A stretch of DNA of 64,000 bases from Methylomonas sp. ZR1 (GCF_013141865.1 NZ_RCST01000001.1:1612001-1676000); one strand, 5' to 3'; shown: positions 36,750-45,319, counted from the stretch's first letter. Program-made: numbers and translations. Notes: generated from the letters alone by a model not told the origin.

Positions 36750-37382
36750 CTATTCTCCGCTGGCTTCCCGCAACAAACTGGGGAGCGAATAGTCCTGTTG
36801 TTGTGCTGCCGTGGCTTTGTGCATGCGGTATTCGGTGGATTCGCCGTCCGGCTGTTTGATTAAAATGCGCCGTTGCTGGTCTTGGTCATCGCCGGATAAT
36901 TCAATGGAAGGGAGATCATCACCGCTCAACTCGGGTTTCGGCGTCAAGCGCAAAGTCCATTGCGGGCCTTGCTTGTCGGCGGCGATGGCATAATTAAGCT
37001 GCAATTCTTCGGTACGGCCTTGCAGGATGCTGCGAAACACCTTGATTTGCTCACCCGCCGGCCCCGCCGAATCCAAAGCCGCGCTGTGACGCTGGTTTTG
37101 CTGCGGGTCCCAGTAAAGCATGCGCTGTTCGGTGATCGCCATGATCACCCGCGCCGGTTGCAGTTGCAATTTGACCAGGCTACCGTCGGCGCCGGACAGC
37201 ATGTAGCCTTGTCCGTGCCATGGCGCGTCTGCCAGTTCCAGTACGCGGGTTTCCTCATACTGAAACTGCGCCTGACCTGTTTGGCGGATTCGAGTCAATA
37301 ACTCGCTCAGCACCGTGTCATCAGCCCATCCAAACATGGGGAACACGGCCAAAAGTAAAAACAGCGTGCGTTGAATCGTCAT
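36750..37382 (-). CDS. LolA-like periplasmic lipid carrier (block 1)
   Basis: 210 residues. Signal peptide (TLFLLLAVFPMFGWADD), then an LolA-type incomplete beta-barrel: LLTRIRQTGQAQFQYEETRV, YMLSGADGSLVKLQLQPARV, WTLRLTPKPELSGDDLPSIE. LolA-type proteins carry lipid moieties through the periplasm. It overlaps the membrane gene at 37379 and stands 3 bp from the exporter, so one operon. A role in taking the polyene lipid to the outer membrane follows from described aryl polyene clusters. Confidence 0.82.
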   Translation of the reverse strand: MTIQRTLFLLLAVFPMFGWADDTVLSELLTRIRQTGQAQFQYEETRVLELADAPWHGQGYMLSGADGSLVKLQLQPARVIMAITEQRMLYWDPQQNQRHSAALDSAGPAGEQIKVFRSILQGRTEELQLNYAIAADKQGPQWTLRLTPKPELSGDDLPSIELSGDDQDQQRRILIKQPDGESTEYRMHKATAAQQQDYSLPSLLREASGE

Positions 37383-37990
37383 CCCTTGAATACCTTATGG
37401 CCGTTCGTGGCGATGCATTTGAAAGTTTCCAACGCTGGCGGAATCTCCAAATCGGGAAAGCGTCGATGCCGGTAAAACCATTCGCCGGTTCCCAGTAGGC
37501 CCATCAATAGATACACCACCACGCCGGTATAAAGCGCCCAAGCGGTCTGCCCCATGATAGCCGGCAGCGCGGCGCAGATCGCGATGTTGACGGCAAAGAA
37601 CAAGGTCCAAACCCAGGTCAGGTTCCGGCAATATTCGGCTATACCCGGCACTAACTCGGGAAACTGCAAACGCACCAAGCGTTCGATAAAAGAAGGTGGC
37701 GACCACAAGGTATGCCCGAACAAAAATGTCAGCCACAAATAGGCAAATGATGGCACCAGCCAGACAAAATAGGTCGTGGCAAAATAAGCGCCGGCTAGCA
37801 ACACCGCAGCCAGTAAAAAACTAAGCAAACGCGAGATTAGCCCGGACGAGGTAAAACCGCGCCACAAGGTCAGCGCAGCGAAGACGATGAGTTCAAAGCT
37901 GGCAAATCCCAGGCCGGCCAGGTAGGCACTCAGAAAAGGATAAGCGACGACGATACCGGCGATAATCAGCGGTTTGACGACCTGCCCCAT
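37379..37990 (-). CDS. COG4648-type membrane protein (block 1)
   Basis: 203 residues with five to six membrane segments (VVKPLIIAGIVVAYPFLSA, FLLAAVLLAGAYFATTYFVW, ...) and PSFIERLVRLQFPELVPGIA, CRNLTWVWTLFFAVNIAICA. The same blocks recur in the protein at 50969-51616, so the two are paralogues. The family regularly accompanies aryl polyene and related lipid clusters; function unknown. Confidence 0.8.
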   Translation of the reverse strand: MGQVVKPLIIAGIVVAYPFLSAYLAGLGFASFELIVFAALTLWRGFTSSGLISRLLSFLLAAVLLAGAYFATTYFVWLVPSFAYLWLTFLFGHTLWSPPSFIERLVRLQFPELVPGIAEYCRNLTWVWTLFFAVNIAICAALPAIMGQTAWALYTGVVVYLLMGLLGTGEWFYRHRRFPDLEIPPALETFKCIATNGHKVFKG

Positions 37991-37992
37991 GG

Positions 37993-38256
37993 TTAACGGG
38001 TGCGATTAGCGGCGACGAATTCGGCGAGCGAGCGGAGAGAGAGAAAGATTTGATTATTGCGTTCGTCGCCGGAGGTGATCTTGATGCCGTATTGCCGGTC
38101 CAGCATCACGCCGATTTCCAGCGCGTCGATAGAGTCCAAGCCCAATCCACCGCCGAACAAAGCATCATCCGGTGACAGGTCATCAGGGACGATGTCTTCC
38201 AGGAGCAAGCCCTCGATAAGCATGGTTTTCAATTGGCTGATCAAGTCTTCTGACAT
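37993..38256 (-). CDS. Acyl carrier protein (block 1)
   Basis: 87 residues. The phosphopantetheine site is the Ser in GGLGLDSIDALEIGVML. Carries growing chains for the block 1 ketosynthase pair. First gene of block 1, with its promoter presumably in 38257-38398, divergent from the methyltransferase gene. Confidence 0.92.
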   Translation of the reverse strand: MSEDLISQLKTMLIEGLLLEDIVPDDLSPDDALFGGGLGLDSIDALEIGVMLDRQYGIKITSGDERNNQIFLSLRSLAEFVAANRTR

Positions 38257-38398
38257 GGCTGTTCAAGTTCCATTAACAAACGCCGGATTCTACACAAATT
38301 CCCGCAGCGGTTCAAAATCACTTGGATTGCGGCGCGCGGAATGCCAAAATTGCCGCAAGCTTAGCCCATCCGAACTTCCAAACCCGACAGACCGATAC

Positions 38399-38905
38399 GT
38401 GCGTCCTTTCCTGGCCTTCAAAATCCTGCTATTCACGCTGCTCGTTCCCGGCGCGGTGTTGGTTTACATGCCTTACTGGGTACTTTCCGACTCAGCCGGT
38501 AACTTGCAGCCGGCCAACCTGGCCTGGGCTCCGCCCGCCGGCTTTTGTATTATCCTGGGTTTGGCTAGTTATCTACGCTGTGCTTGGGATTTTGCTATCA
38601 CCGGTTTGGGCACACCCGCGCCTATCGATCCCCCGCAGAAACTGGTAGTGAGCGGCTTGTATCGGCGGACCCGCAATCCGATGTTTCAAGGCGTATTGTT
38701 GGTGCTGCTAGCGGAATGTTTGCTATACGCCGATCCGGGCCTGATAGTCTATGCCGGCTCGATTGCGCTGTTTTTTCATACTACCGTGGTGTTTCGCGAA
38801 GAACCGGATTTGACCAGCCGGTTTGGCGCGTCTTACAGCCATTATTGTCGGCAAGTGCCGCGCTGGGGTTTTGCGTCAAAAGCCTTTTCCCCGGAGCCGA
38901 TTTAA
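38399..38905 (+). CDS. Isoprenylcysteine/phospholipid methyltransferase-like membrane protein
   Basis: About 168 residues from a GTG at 38399 (VRPFLAFKILLFTLLVPG). The open frame extends upstream through the ACP gene on the other strand, but the conserved part starts here. Three to four membrane segments, then the methyltransferase signature VSGLYRRTRNPMFQGVLLVL and the closing EEPDLTSRFGASYSHYCRQV-PRW, characteristic of the ICMT/PEMT fold that uses S-adenosylmethionine at the membrane. Start codon and ribosome site are weak, so the exact 5' end is uncertain. It may methylate the lipid product; inference. First gene of the plus-strand group. Confidence 0.7.
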   Translation: MRPFLAFKILLFTLLVPGAVLVYMPYWVLSDSAGNLQPANLAWAPPAGFCIILGLASYLRCAWDFAITGLGTPAPIDPPQKLVVSGLYRRTRNPMFQGVLLVLLAECLLYADPGLIVYAGSIALFFHTTVVFREEPDLTSRFGASYSHYCRQVPRWGFASKAFSPEPI

Positions 38906-38961
38906 CGCGAGTGCTGCGCTTTGACTAGGATTTGTTTTTAACTCACCCACCTCTTGCTGCC

Positions 38962-39204
38962 ATGAAGGAAATACTCAAGCATTTCATCTTTGCCGAACTG
39001 ATTTATCACGAAGACCCGGCCTCATTCGGCGACGACGACAACCTGTTGGACGCCGGCCTGGACAGCATGGGCATCATGCGCCTGATCATGTTTGCCGAAA
39101 AAGAATTTGGCGTGACGCTGCCGGACACCGAAATCGAACCGGATAACGTCGGCAGTCTGAACTCGCTGGAAAGCTGGATCCGCCGTAGCGGTTACGCCGG
39201 ATGA
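38962..39204 (+). CDS. Stand-alone aminoacyl/acyl carrier protein
   Basis: 80 residues from MKEILKHFIFAELIYHED. Phosphopantetheine site: the Ser in LLDAGLDSMGIMRLIMFAE. The following LPDTEIEPDNVGSLNSLESW is typical of carrier proteins loaded by stand-alone adenylation enzymes (D-alanyl or prolyl carriers) rather than of fatty acid ACPs. Its stop overlaps the start of the condensation-like gene (ATGA). Partner of the adenylation enzyme at 40646; inference. Confidence 0.82.
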   Translation: MKEILKHFIFAELIYHEDPASFGDDDNLLDAGLDSMGIMRLIMFAEKEFGVTLPDTEIEPDNVGSLNSLESWIRRSGYAG

Positions 39205-40487
39205 CAAACTCTCAAGAACAGCTCTTCAATCCCGGCGATTATTTTACCTACGTACTCGATCAAGAAATTCGCAACGCCGGGATGCCCGGCGGATATTGCG
39301 GGTTTGCCTTGCAATTGGCCCAAACGCCGGACTTGTCCGCTCTGCAAAAGCGCCTGGATTTGCTGGTGGAGCGCTTTCCTCAATCCTCAGCCGTTATTCA
39401 GCCGCGCGGCAAGCGTTTTGCCTGGGTCGCCACCGGCGACCCGATACCGCTGGAACTACATCAGTGCCAACCCGGTGCGGATGAGGTGGAGGAATCGCAG
39501 CGTTTGCTGTTGGACATTTTCAATCGCCCCGAATCCCGGCCGCTGACCGTGCACTGGATAGCCGGCGCTGAAGGCGGCACTTTGCTGCTGATCTGGCTAC
39601 ATCCTCTGCTGGACGCGCGCGGTTGCAAGATATTGCTGGACTTTCTGTCGTCCGAGCGGCCGGAAAGTTTCAAGGAATCTTCGTCCTTAATCGAAGCCAA
39701 ACTGGCGCAATGGAGCTTCTGGAAAAAACTGCAATTGTTTTTCAAAGCCAAACGCCACAATACCGCCGCCAACAGCTTGGATAGTTGCCTACCCACGCAA
39801 ATTGAACAAGGCCCGCAACGCCTGCACTTAAAAGTGCAGCGCTTCGATGCCGCCCAGTCGCAACGCATCGCCAAACTGGCGCAACAGGCCACCGGATTGA
39901 CCGGGCGCACTTTGTACTACCTGGGCTGCTTCATGCGGGCCATGGAATGGGTCGGACCGCCAGCCGCAAAAGACGGCTACTGCATCCCCTATGCCTTCAA
40001 TCTGCGCCGGCAAAATGCGCCGACACCGGTGTTTGGTAACCATATCGGCTGCCTGTTTGCCCGAGCGAAGCGCGAGCAAGTGCGGGATAGAACAGGCTTG
40101 TTTGCACACTTACTCAGCGAACATCAGCAAGTGGTGCGTGATGAACTGGACTTGGCCTACCTGCCGCTGATGTGGCTGGGGCAATGGCTGTCGCCCGAAA
40201 AATACGCGAAAGTGCTGCGTAAACAACACAGCGGCGGCGAATTGAGCTCGCTGTGGTTTTCCGACATCGGCGAACTGTCCTGGGGTAAGAAAGGCTTTCT
40301 CGGCGTGCCGGTCAGCAATCTATCCCTGATGTGTTGGATGACCTTACCGCCCGGCCTGGCGCTGCTGGCCAGCCAACTCAACGGCAAGCTGGTTTTGTCC
40401 TATAGCTACTTGTCGCCGGCAATCGACGAAGCCTGGCTGGATGCGGTGATGGCGCGGATGGATGTTGAGTTATTGGATAGCCAATAA
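39201..40487 (+). CDS. Condensation-domain-like acyltransferase
   Basis: 428 residues. The fold resembles NRPS condensation / PapA-type acyltransferases: an N-terminal half with LQKRLDLLVERFPQSSAVI and LLIWLHPLLDARGCKILLDF. The last stands at the HHxxxDG position but reads HPLLDAR: the second His is Pro and the Gly is Arg. The usual catalytic His is therefore shifted or partly lost. C-terminal half: YCIPYAFNLRRQN, FGNHIGCLFAR, LWFSDIGELSW. It may transfer the aminoacyl or acyl group held on the carrier protein, or be a degenerate relative. Translationally coupled to the carrier gene before it. Confidence 0.65.
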   Translation: MTNSQEQLFNPGDYFTYVLDQEIRNAGMPGGYCGFALQLAQTPDLSALQKRLDLLVERFPQSSAVIQPRGKRFAWVATGDPIPLELHQCQPGADEVEESQRLLLDIFNRPESRPLTVHWIAGAEGGTLLLIWLHPLLDARGCKILLDFLSSERPESFKESSSLIEAKLAQWSFWKKLQLFFKAKRHNTAANSLDSCLPTQIEQGPQRLHLKVQRFDAAQSQRIAKLAQQATGLTGRTLYYLGCFMRAMEWVGPPAAKDGYCIPYAFNLRRQNAPTPVFGNHIGCLFARAKREQVRDRTGLFAHLLSEHQQVVRDELDLAYLPLMWLGQWLSPEKYAKVLRKQHSGGELSSLWFSDIGELSWGKKGFLGVPVSNLSLMCWMTLPPGLALLASQLNGKLVLSYSYLSPAIDEAWLDAVMARMDVELLDSQ

Positions 40488-40511
40488 CGCGCACCCATCG
40501 CCCAGATTATC

Positions 40512-40617
40512 TATCGTTCCCACGCTCCAGCGTGGGAATGCAGCTAGAACCGCTCCAGCGGTTCGGGACGCTGGAGCGTCCCAGGTCTAGCTACCACGCC
40601 GGAGCGTGGGAGCGATA
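40512..40617. repeat. REP palindromes (cluster 1)
   Basis: Three nested palindromes built from cgttcccacgctccagcgtgggaa and gacgctggagcgtc. The same units occur at 42155-42206, 43134-43183, 43735-43786, 44303-44354 and 45290-45319. They are probably mobilised by the RAYT at 43202-43732. This one separates the condensation-like and adenylation genes. Confidence 0.85.
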
Positions 40618-40645
40618 AGTACTTTATTTTTTGAATTAGCCATCC

Positions 40646-42073
40646 ATGCTGCTAAATCCTTTTCTACACCAATGCCAACACCAACCCGACGCCCTGGCTT
40701 TGCAAGAGCAAGACCGGCAAATCAGCTATCGGCAATTGCTGCAACAGGCGCAAGCCATCGCCGCTGCCTTGCAAGCCAGGGGCGTCCGCCCCGGCCAGCC
40801 AGTGGCGGTGCATCTAGATCGCGGTATCGATGCCGCCTGCGCGCTGTTCGGCGTGCTGCTGGCGGGAGCCTGCTATGTGCCTTTAGATCAGAAGAATCCG
40901 GCACCCAGACTGAGCTTTATCGTCGCCGATGCTCGGGTTTGCGCAGTAGTAGGATTGGATTCGGCGCCTGACTGGCTAGATGAAAATTTGTGGCTGGACA
41001 TCGCCAGCTGTAACGGAGGCATGCTAGCTCCAGTTGAAATTCCCGCTGAATCGCTGGCGGCGATTTTGTATACCTCCGGTTCCACCGGTCAGCCGCGCGG
41101 CGTGGCGCTTAGTCATCGGGCGATTTTGGCGTTCACATCCTGGGCCGCCGAGTTGCTGGTCTTAACCCCTGCCGACCGCATCGCCAGTAGCGCGCCGTTT
41201 TTCTTCGATCTATCCACCTTCGATCTTTACGCCGTGTTAGGGAGCGGCGCCAGCCTGCATTTCATCCCGGCCGGCTTGAGCATGGCCCCGGCTCGTTTGA
41301 GCGCCTGGCTGAGCGAACACGCCATCAGCGGCTGGTACACCGTGCCCTCCTTGCTGGCCTTTCTCACCTACAAAGGCAATTTGGCGCAAACTCCGCTGTC
41401 GGCTTTGCGCTTTATTATTTTCGCCGGCGAGGTATTTCCCACCCCGGCCCTGATCGATTTGGCCGCCAGTTTGCCGCGGACGGCCTTTTACAATTTCTTC
41501 GGCCCCACCGAAACCAATGTCTGCTGTTATTGGCCGGTACAACGCGAACGTTTAGTCGCCGAGCAAACCATCCCCATCGGCCTGCCCGCCGCCGGCTGCG
41601 AACTGCACATAGCCGCCGACACCGGCGAGTTATGGGTTCGCGGACCGACATTAGCCAGCGGCTACTGGCGTGACGGCCGCGTGCAGTCCTTTCTAAACGC
41701 TGACGGTTGGTATCCCACTGGCGACCGCGCCAGCTTTGAGCAAGGCGAATACCGCTTTTACGGTCGCTTGGGACGCATGCTGAAATGCTCCGGCTACAGG
41801 GTTGAGCCGGCAGAAATCGAAGCCGTCGTCAATGCCATCGCCGGCGTCAAAGGCTGCGCGGTAATTGGCGTGGATGACCCCTCCGCCGGCCAGCGTCCTG
41901 CCTTGGTATTAGTTTTGGCAGCGGAGCTGACTATCGCTGAAGTCCGCAAAACATTGAGCAAACAATTGCCGGCTTACATGCAGCCTTGTCGTTATCTGGT
42001 TGTGGAGGAATTGCCGCGATTGGCTAATGGGAAGATGGATTACATCTACTTAGCAATTATGCTTTCGGCATAA
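40646..42073 (+). CDS. Stand-alone amino acid adenylation enzyme
   Basis: 475 residues. It activates an amino acid as AMP-ester and loads it on a carrier protein. Core motifs: A3 ILYTSGSTGQPRGVALSHRA, A4 region FFFDLSTFDLYAVLG (Asp of the amino-group contact), A5 YNFFGPTETN, A7-A8 PTGDRASFEQGEYRF with GRMLKCSGYRVEPAEIE, A10 LANGKMDY with its Lys. The FDLSTFDLY segment is like that of prolyl- and D-alanyl-type stand-alone enzymes; substrate is not proven. The C-terminus after NGKMD is odd: an alternative end (NGKLDCGQLRILLTT) is found 182 bp further on, behind a REP palindrome (see 42208). The present end YIYLAIMLSA is thus probably not the original one. Confidence 0.82.
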   Translation: MLLNPFLHQCQHQPDALALQEQDRQISYRQLLQQAQAIAAALQARGVRPGQPVAVHLDRGIDAACALFGVLLAGACYVPLDQKNPAPRLSFIVADARVCAVVGLDSAPDWLDENLWLDIASCNGGMLAPVEIPAESLAAILYTSGSTGQPRGVALSHRAILAFTSWAAELLVLTPADRIASSAPFFFDLSTFDLYAVLGSGASLHFIPAGLSMAPARLSAWLSEHAISGWYTVPSLLAFLTYKGNLAQTPLSALRFIIFAGEVFPTPALIDLAASLPRTAFYNFFGPTETNVCCYWPVQRERLVAEQTIPIGLPAAGCELHIAADTGELWVRGPTLASGYWRDGRVQSFLNADGWYPTGDRASFEQGEYRFYGRLGRMLKCSGYRVEPAEIEAVVNAIAGVKGCAVIGVDDPSAGQRPALVLVLAAELTIAEVRKTLSKQLPAYMQPCRYLVVEELPRLANGKMDYIYLAIMLSA

Positions 42074-42154
42074 AGTTCGGGCGTAAATCAAACGGATTGC
42101 TTCTGTTACTAGGGCTATTGCCATTGCTGATGATAGACGGACCAACGATAGTCG

Positions 42155-42206
42155 CGACGCTGGAGCGTCTAGAGCGGCGTTCCCACGCTGAAGCGTGGGA
42201 ACGATA
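42155..42206. repeat. REP palindrome pair
   Basis: gacgctggagcgtc followed by cgttcccacgctgaagcgtgggaacg. Same family as at 40512-40617. Confidence 0.85.
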
Positions 42207-42207
42207 G

Positions 42208-42255
42208 AATGGGAAGTTGGATTGCGGCCAATTAAGAATTTTGCTGACTACCTGA
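42208..42255 (+). pseudogene. Displaced 3' end of the adenylation gene
   Basis: Reads NGKLDCGQLRILLTT then stop, the expected A10 motif and C-terminus of an adenylation enzyme. Its first 16 bases, aatgggaagttggatt, repeat aatgggaagatggatt at 42026-42041 with one difference. A 182-bp step containing a REP separates the copies. Confidence 0.6.
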
Positions 42256-42514
42256 AGAGCAGGTGGAGTTGCTAACTTGTTAAGGTTATAACTATCGGCG
42301 ATGATATACAGAAAATCTACGGATTGACCATTTTCATTTCATCATCGATATCTAAAACAACGTTTATCGTCGTTGAACAAGACGACCAAAGAAATACGAT
42401 TGGCTAAATTATAAAAAAACGAAAAGCTGGAAGACTTACTGCTCAATCAGAACACGCTTTCGGAACCACCGGGCTAGCCTGCAAAATAATCATTTAGCAT
42501 CCCTGAGGTACAAA

Positions 42515-43000
42515 ATGGCTGATATCGACAATGTTAAGGAAATAACCGACTCACTATACTCTAGCTTTGTAGCGCGCGACTTCTTTGCAAAAGTACTGCC
42601 GGGAGGCGTTGTTTTTTCAGCGTTGATATTCTCGATTTTCTATGGGAATCCGGATTTTGAACAACTACAAAAAATACCCTCGTTTTTATGGCTCTTTGTT
42701 TATGGATATTGTTGGATACTTGGATTCTTCGTGCAAGGATTTGGTGAACGTATTAATGTTGTTAGAGCGAGCCCAAAGAATGTGTCGAATTCCGAATACC
42801 ATGAAGGGGTGTCGGTTTTTTTTGTTTCAACTCGCAACCATGCCGATAGACTTCAACGCGAACGCTTTGTAGTTATAAAAGAAGCAACGGGTAACATGGC
42901 AGTCGCTATATCTATAGGGTTGTTAATCGTACTGCAGCAGTTATATGTGCCTCAGTGGCGCGTTGGACTATTCGGGATGTTAGCTATTCTTTGCGCATAA
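42515..43000 (+). CDS. Membrane protein, probably truncated by a stop
   Basis: 161 residues, no recognised family. Three hydrophobic segments (VLPGGVVFSALIFSIFYG, FLWLFVYGYCWILGFFVQGF, MAVAISIGLLIVLQQLYV) and a short last one (LFGMLAILCA) cut by TAA. The same frame continues past this stop, without interruption, for 31 plausible codons: ILNWYHGEHIRREDHWINTI..., to 43094-43096. The last helix would be completed by this. So the gene may be a nonsense mutant of a 193-residue protein. Confidence 0.5.
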   Translation: MADIDNVKEITDSLYSSFVARDFFAKVLPGGVVFSALIFSIFYGNPDFEQLQKIPSFLWLFVYGYCWILGFFVQGFGERINVVRASPKNVSNSEYHEGVSVFFVSTRNHADRLQRERFVVIKEATGNMAVAISIGLLIVLQQLYVPQWRVGLFGMLAILCA

Positions 43001-43133
43001 ATACTAAATTGGTATCACGGAGAGCATATAAGGAGAGAAGATCACTGGATCAATACAATTTGCGAGAAATCGAATTCATCCCAAAATAACCAGTAGAAGG
43101 ATTCCATCTCAAAAACTACCTATCTCGTTTTCC

Positions 43134-43183
43134 ATCGTTCCCACGCTCCGCGTGGGAACGCAGCCCCGGACGCTCCAGCGTCC
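43134..43183. repeat. REP palindrome pair upstream of RAYT
   Basis: cgttcccacgctccgcgtgggaacg and ggacgctccagcgtcc, immediately left of the RAYT gene. Confidence 0.85.
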
Positions 43184-43201
43184 TAAACCAACAAACAGCC
43201 G

Positions 43202-43732
43202 ATGGGCCGAAGCCGCTACATCATCACGGAACCCCAGCAAACCCATTTCATGATCTGCACGGTCATGGAGTGGCTACCGGTCTTTACCCGGCCGGAAACC
43301 GTGAAAATCCTGCTCGACTGCTGGCAATATCAACGGCAACAAGTCGGCTTGAAACTGTATGGCTATGTGATCCTGGAAAACCATCTGCATTTCATCGCTC
43401 AGAGTGTCACGCTGGATAAATGCGTTGCCAGTTTCAAAGCCTATACCGCGCGGCGGATTATCGATCACCTGCAAGCGAAACGAGCCGAACATTTACTGCA
43501 GAGATTGTGCTTTGCCAAATGCGCGCATAAACATGACCGGGAGTTTCAGTTTTGGCAGGAAGGCGTGCATGCGCAGCTGATTCTCAATGAAGCGATGATG
43601 CGGGAGAAGTTGGATTATATTCATGCCAATCCGGTGAAGCGGGGTTATGTGAATTTGCCTGAGCATTGGCGCTACTCAAGTGCCGCGAATTACGCAGGGC
43701 TGGGCGGCTTGATCGACATCGATACTTGGTAG
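43202..43732 (+). CDS. REP-associated tyrosine transposase (RAYT)
   Basis: 176 residues, single-domain Y1 (HUH) transposase. YVILENHLHFIAQ carries the HxH metal site and EKLDYIHANPVKRGYV the catalytic Tyr with the family signature. RAYTs cut and paste REP palindromes as single strands. Here REP pairs flank the gene closely on both sides (43134-43183 and 43735-43786), as is usual. More copies are in the next 3 kb. The gene appears intact. Confidence 0.92.
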   Translation: MGRSRYIITEPQQTHFMICTVMEWLPVFTRPETVKILLDCWQYQRQQVGLKLYGYVILENHLHFIAQSVTLDKCVASFKAYTARRIIDHLQAKRAEHLLQRLCFAKCAHKHDREFQFWQEGVHAQLILNEAMMREKLDYIHANPVKRGYVNLPEHWRYSSAANYAGLGGLIDIDTW

Positions 43733-43734
43733 CC

Positions 43735-43786
43735 GTGACGCTGGAGCGTCTGGGGCGGCGTTCCCACGCTGGAGCGTGGGAACGAC
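43735..43786. repeat. REP palindrome pair downstream of RAYT
   Basis: gacgctggagcgtc and cgttcccacgctggagcgtgggaacg, directly after the RAYT stop. Confidence 0.88.
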
Positions 43787-43823
43787 AGATGATACATACG
43801 ATACACAACATTTGGCTTAGTTT

Positions 43824-44258
43824 ATGACCTCCTTTAGCCTGATCGACGCAGCAAAGCATGACAAACATTTCATATTTAATGCGTTCAAGCTATCGATGCG
43901 CGATTACATCGATTGGGCATGGGGCTGGGACGACGAGTTTCAACATACCGGTTTCTGGACAAACCTACAGGTGCAAAACTTCAAACTGATTTGCATCGGC
44001 AAAGAACCTGCCGGCGCTATCTATGTGCAGGAGAGCGAGCAAAGTCATTGGGTTCGCACCCTGTTTCTGCTACCTAAATTTCAAAGACGGGGAATAGGCT
44101 CCACTTTGCTGGCACAAGAAGCTTTGCGGGCCAAAAACCTGAATAAGAAATTGGTACTGGACGTGATAAAGATAAACCCGGCAAAGCGTCTCTACGACCG
44201 GATGGGCTTCAGAGTTATTGGTGAAGACCGGGCGCTGTATCACATGGAATTAGGCTGA
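43824..44258 (+). CDS. GNAT acetyltransferase
   Basis: 144 residues with the GNAT fold: HWVRTLFLLPKFQRRGIGSTLLAQEAL carries motif A (Q/RxxGxG/A, acetyl-CoA binding). NPAKRLYDRMGFRVIGEDRALYHMEL is the usual motif B and end. Substrate unknown. Flanked by REP elements, so probably an isolated gene. Confidence 0.85.
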   Translation: MTSFSLIDAAKHDKHFIFNAFKLSMRDYIDWAWGWDDEFQHTGFWTNLQVQNFKLICIGKEPAGAIYVQESEQSHWVRTLFLLPKFQRRGIGSTLLAQEALRAKNLNKKLVLDVIKINPAKRLYDRMGFRVIGEDRALYHMELG

Positions 44259-44302
44259 TACTTGTAATTGTGTCGAGCTGGATGGTTGCACTTTGGTAGT
44301 CG

Positions 44303-44354
44303 TGACGCTGGAGCGTCCGGGGCTTCGTTCCCACGCTGGAGCGTGGGAACGATA
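44303..44354. repeat. REP palindrome pair
   Basis: gacgctggagcgtc plus cgttcccacgctggagcgtgggaacg between the GNAT and YkgJ genes. Confidence 0.85.
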
Positions 44355-44390
44355 AGCTAATTCCATCGTTTCCAGCGGCATCAAGTAACG

Positions 44391-45134
44391 TCACGGATTC
44401 GCCATATAGTCAAAAAATTCCCGCAGCCAAGCCTCGCCACGCTTTTTTGGAAATTGGTTGGGGTGTTTCTTGACCCATTGCAAGGCGTAAATCATCGGCA
44501 CCGAATCCAGGTCTTTGATATGGCTGGTGCGCCACAGTTTGCGGACAATTTTGGACACCTGAAATTTCAACTCGATGTGTCTGACATGTTCCGGCGTCGG
44601 ATTTTGGCAATGTTCGGCCGGGGATGTCACCAGATATTCTCGGCAAGCCAAGGGTCGGACCGGGTGGATGGAGCAGCTTTCCGCTTCCAGAAACGGACAG
44701 GGCACCCCTTGCTGGAAATAAGTCAGCGCGTGTTGCTCTACCGCTTCGTGGCTGGTGCCTTCAGCCAGCATCTGTTCGAGCCGGCTCAGCCACTGGATAG
44801 CATCCAATTTTTCGCAAGCGTCGGCAAAGCGTTGCTTGACCGCGGAACGCCTGGGCTCGGGCAATTGTTCGACCACACCGGCGATTTGATAGGCTTCAAA
44901 TTCCGCCAACGGCACGACTTGTCGGCAGCAAGCGCCGCAACCGGCTTGGCAGGAGATGGTTTCCTGGTCCGTCACAAAGGTAGCCACTGCGGTTTCGACA
45001 AATGTGTTGTTGATGCGATGCAGTGCCGGCAGCATCGCCACCGGCGTCACTTTTTCCATTGGCGCGCTGAATTTCAGCTCGATAGGCTTACCGTAAAGCG
45101 TGAGTTTGACGTTGGCGGGTGTGGTTTTGCTCAT
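44391..45134 (-). CDS. YkgJ-family cysteine cluster protein
   Basis: 247 residues. A zinc- or iron-sulfur-type cysteine cluster: CQAGCGACCRQVVPL at about residue 60 and CPFLEAESCSIHPVRPLACR at about 145, the YkgJ/UPF0153 signature. Function of the family is unknown. Runs opposite to its neighbours and seems not to belong to the lipid cluster. Confidence 0.85.
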   Translation of the reverse strand: MSKTTPANVKLTLYGKPIELKFSAPMEKVTPVAMLPALHRINNTFVETAVATFVTDQETISCQAGCGACCRQVVPLAEFEAYQIAGVVEQLPEPRRSAVKQRFADACEKLDAIQWLSRLEQMLAEGTSHEAVEQHALTYFQQGVPCPFLEAESCSIHPVRPLACREYLVTSPAEHCQNPTPEHVRHIELKFQVSKIVRKLWRTSHIKDLDSVPMIYALQWVKKHPNQFPKKRGEAWLREFFDYMANP

Positions 45135-45289
45135 GCGTGCTTTTAAGTTATTGATAATTGCTAGCCAGGCTTAGTCTGGTTGACCAATCGCAAGCGGCGA
45201 GACCTGGCGTTCCAAGCCTAACCAGCATAGAAGCTTTTGCGAAAAACAGAAACTTTGTCTTTGCAAGCTTGCCTCGACGCTGTATGCCT

Positions 45290-45319
45290 TCGCTCCCACG
45301 CAGGAGCCTGGGAACGATA
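45290..45319. repeat. Diverged REP element
   Basis: cgctcccacgcaggagcctgggaacg, a degenerate single REP unit between the YkgJ and acyl-CoA dehydrogenase-like genes. Confidence 0.65.

Larger units (their letters stand above)
42074..42514 (+). other. Intergenic stretch with REP and lost 3' end of adenylation gene
   Basis: Holds the REP at 42155-42206 and the displaced gene end at 42208-42255. The remaining 260 bp is AT-rich and I see nothing in it. Confidence 0.6.

Noticed and set aside
38057..38398. Upstream extension of the methyltransferase-like gene
   Set aside because: It covers the ACP gene on the other strand and reads as low-quality Ser/Pro-rich sequence without conservation.
40512..45319. 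REP palindromes as CRISPR or as terminators
   Set aside because: Units are paired palindromes at irregular distances without spacer structure; they lack T-runs and flank a RAYT gene, so REP/BIME is the better reading.
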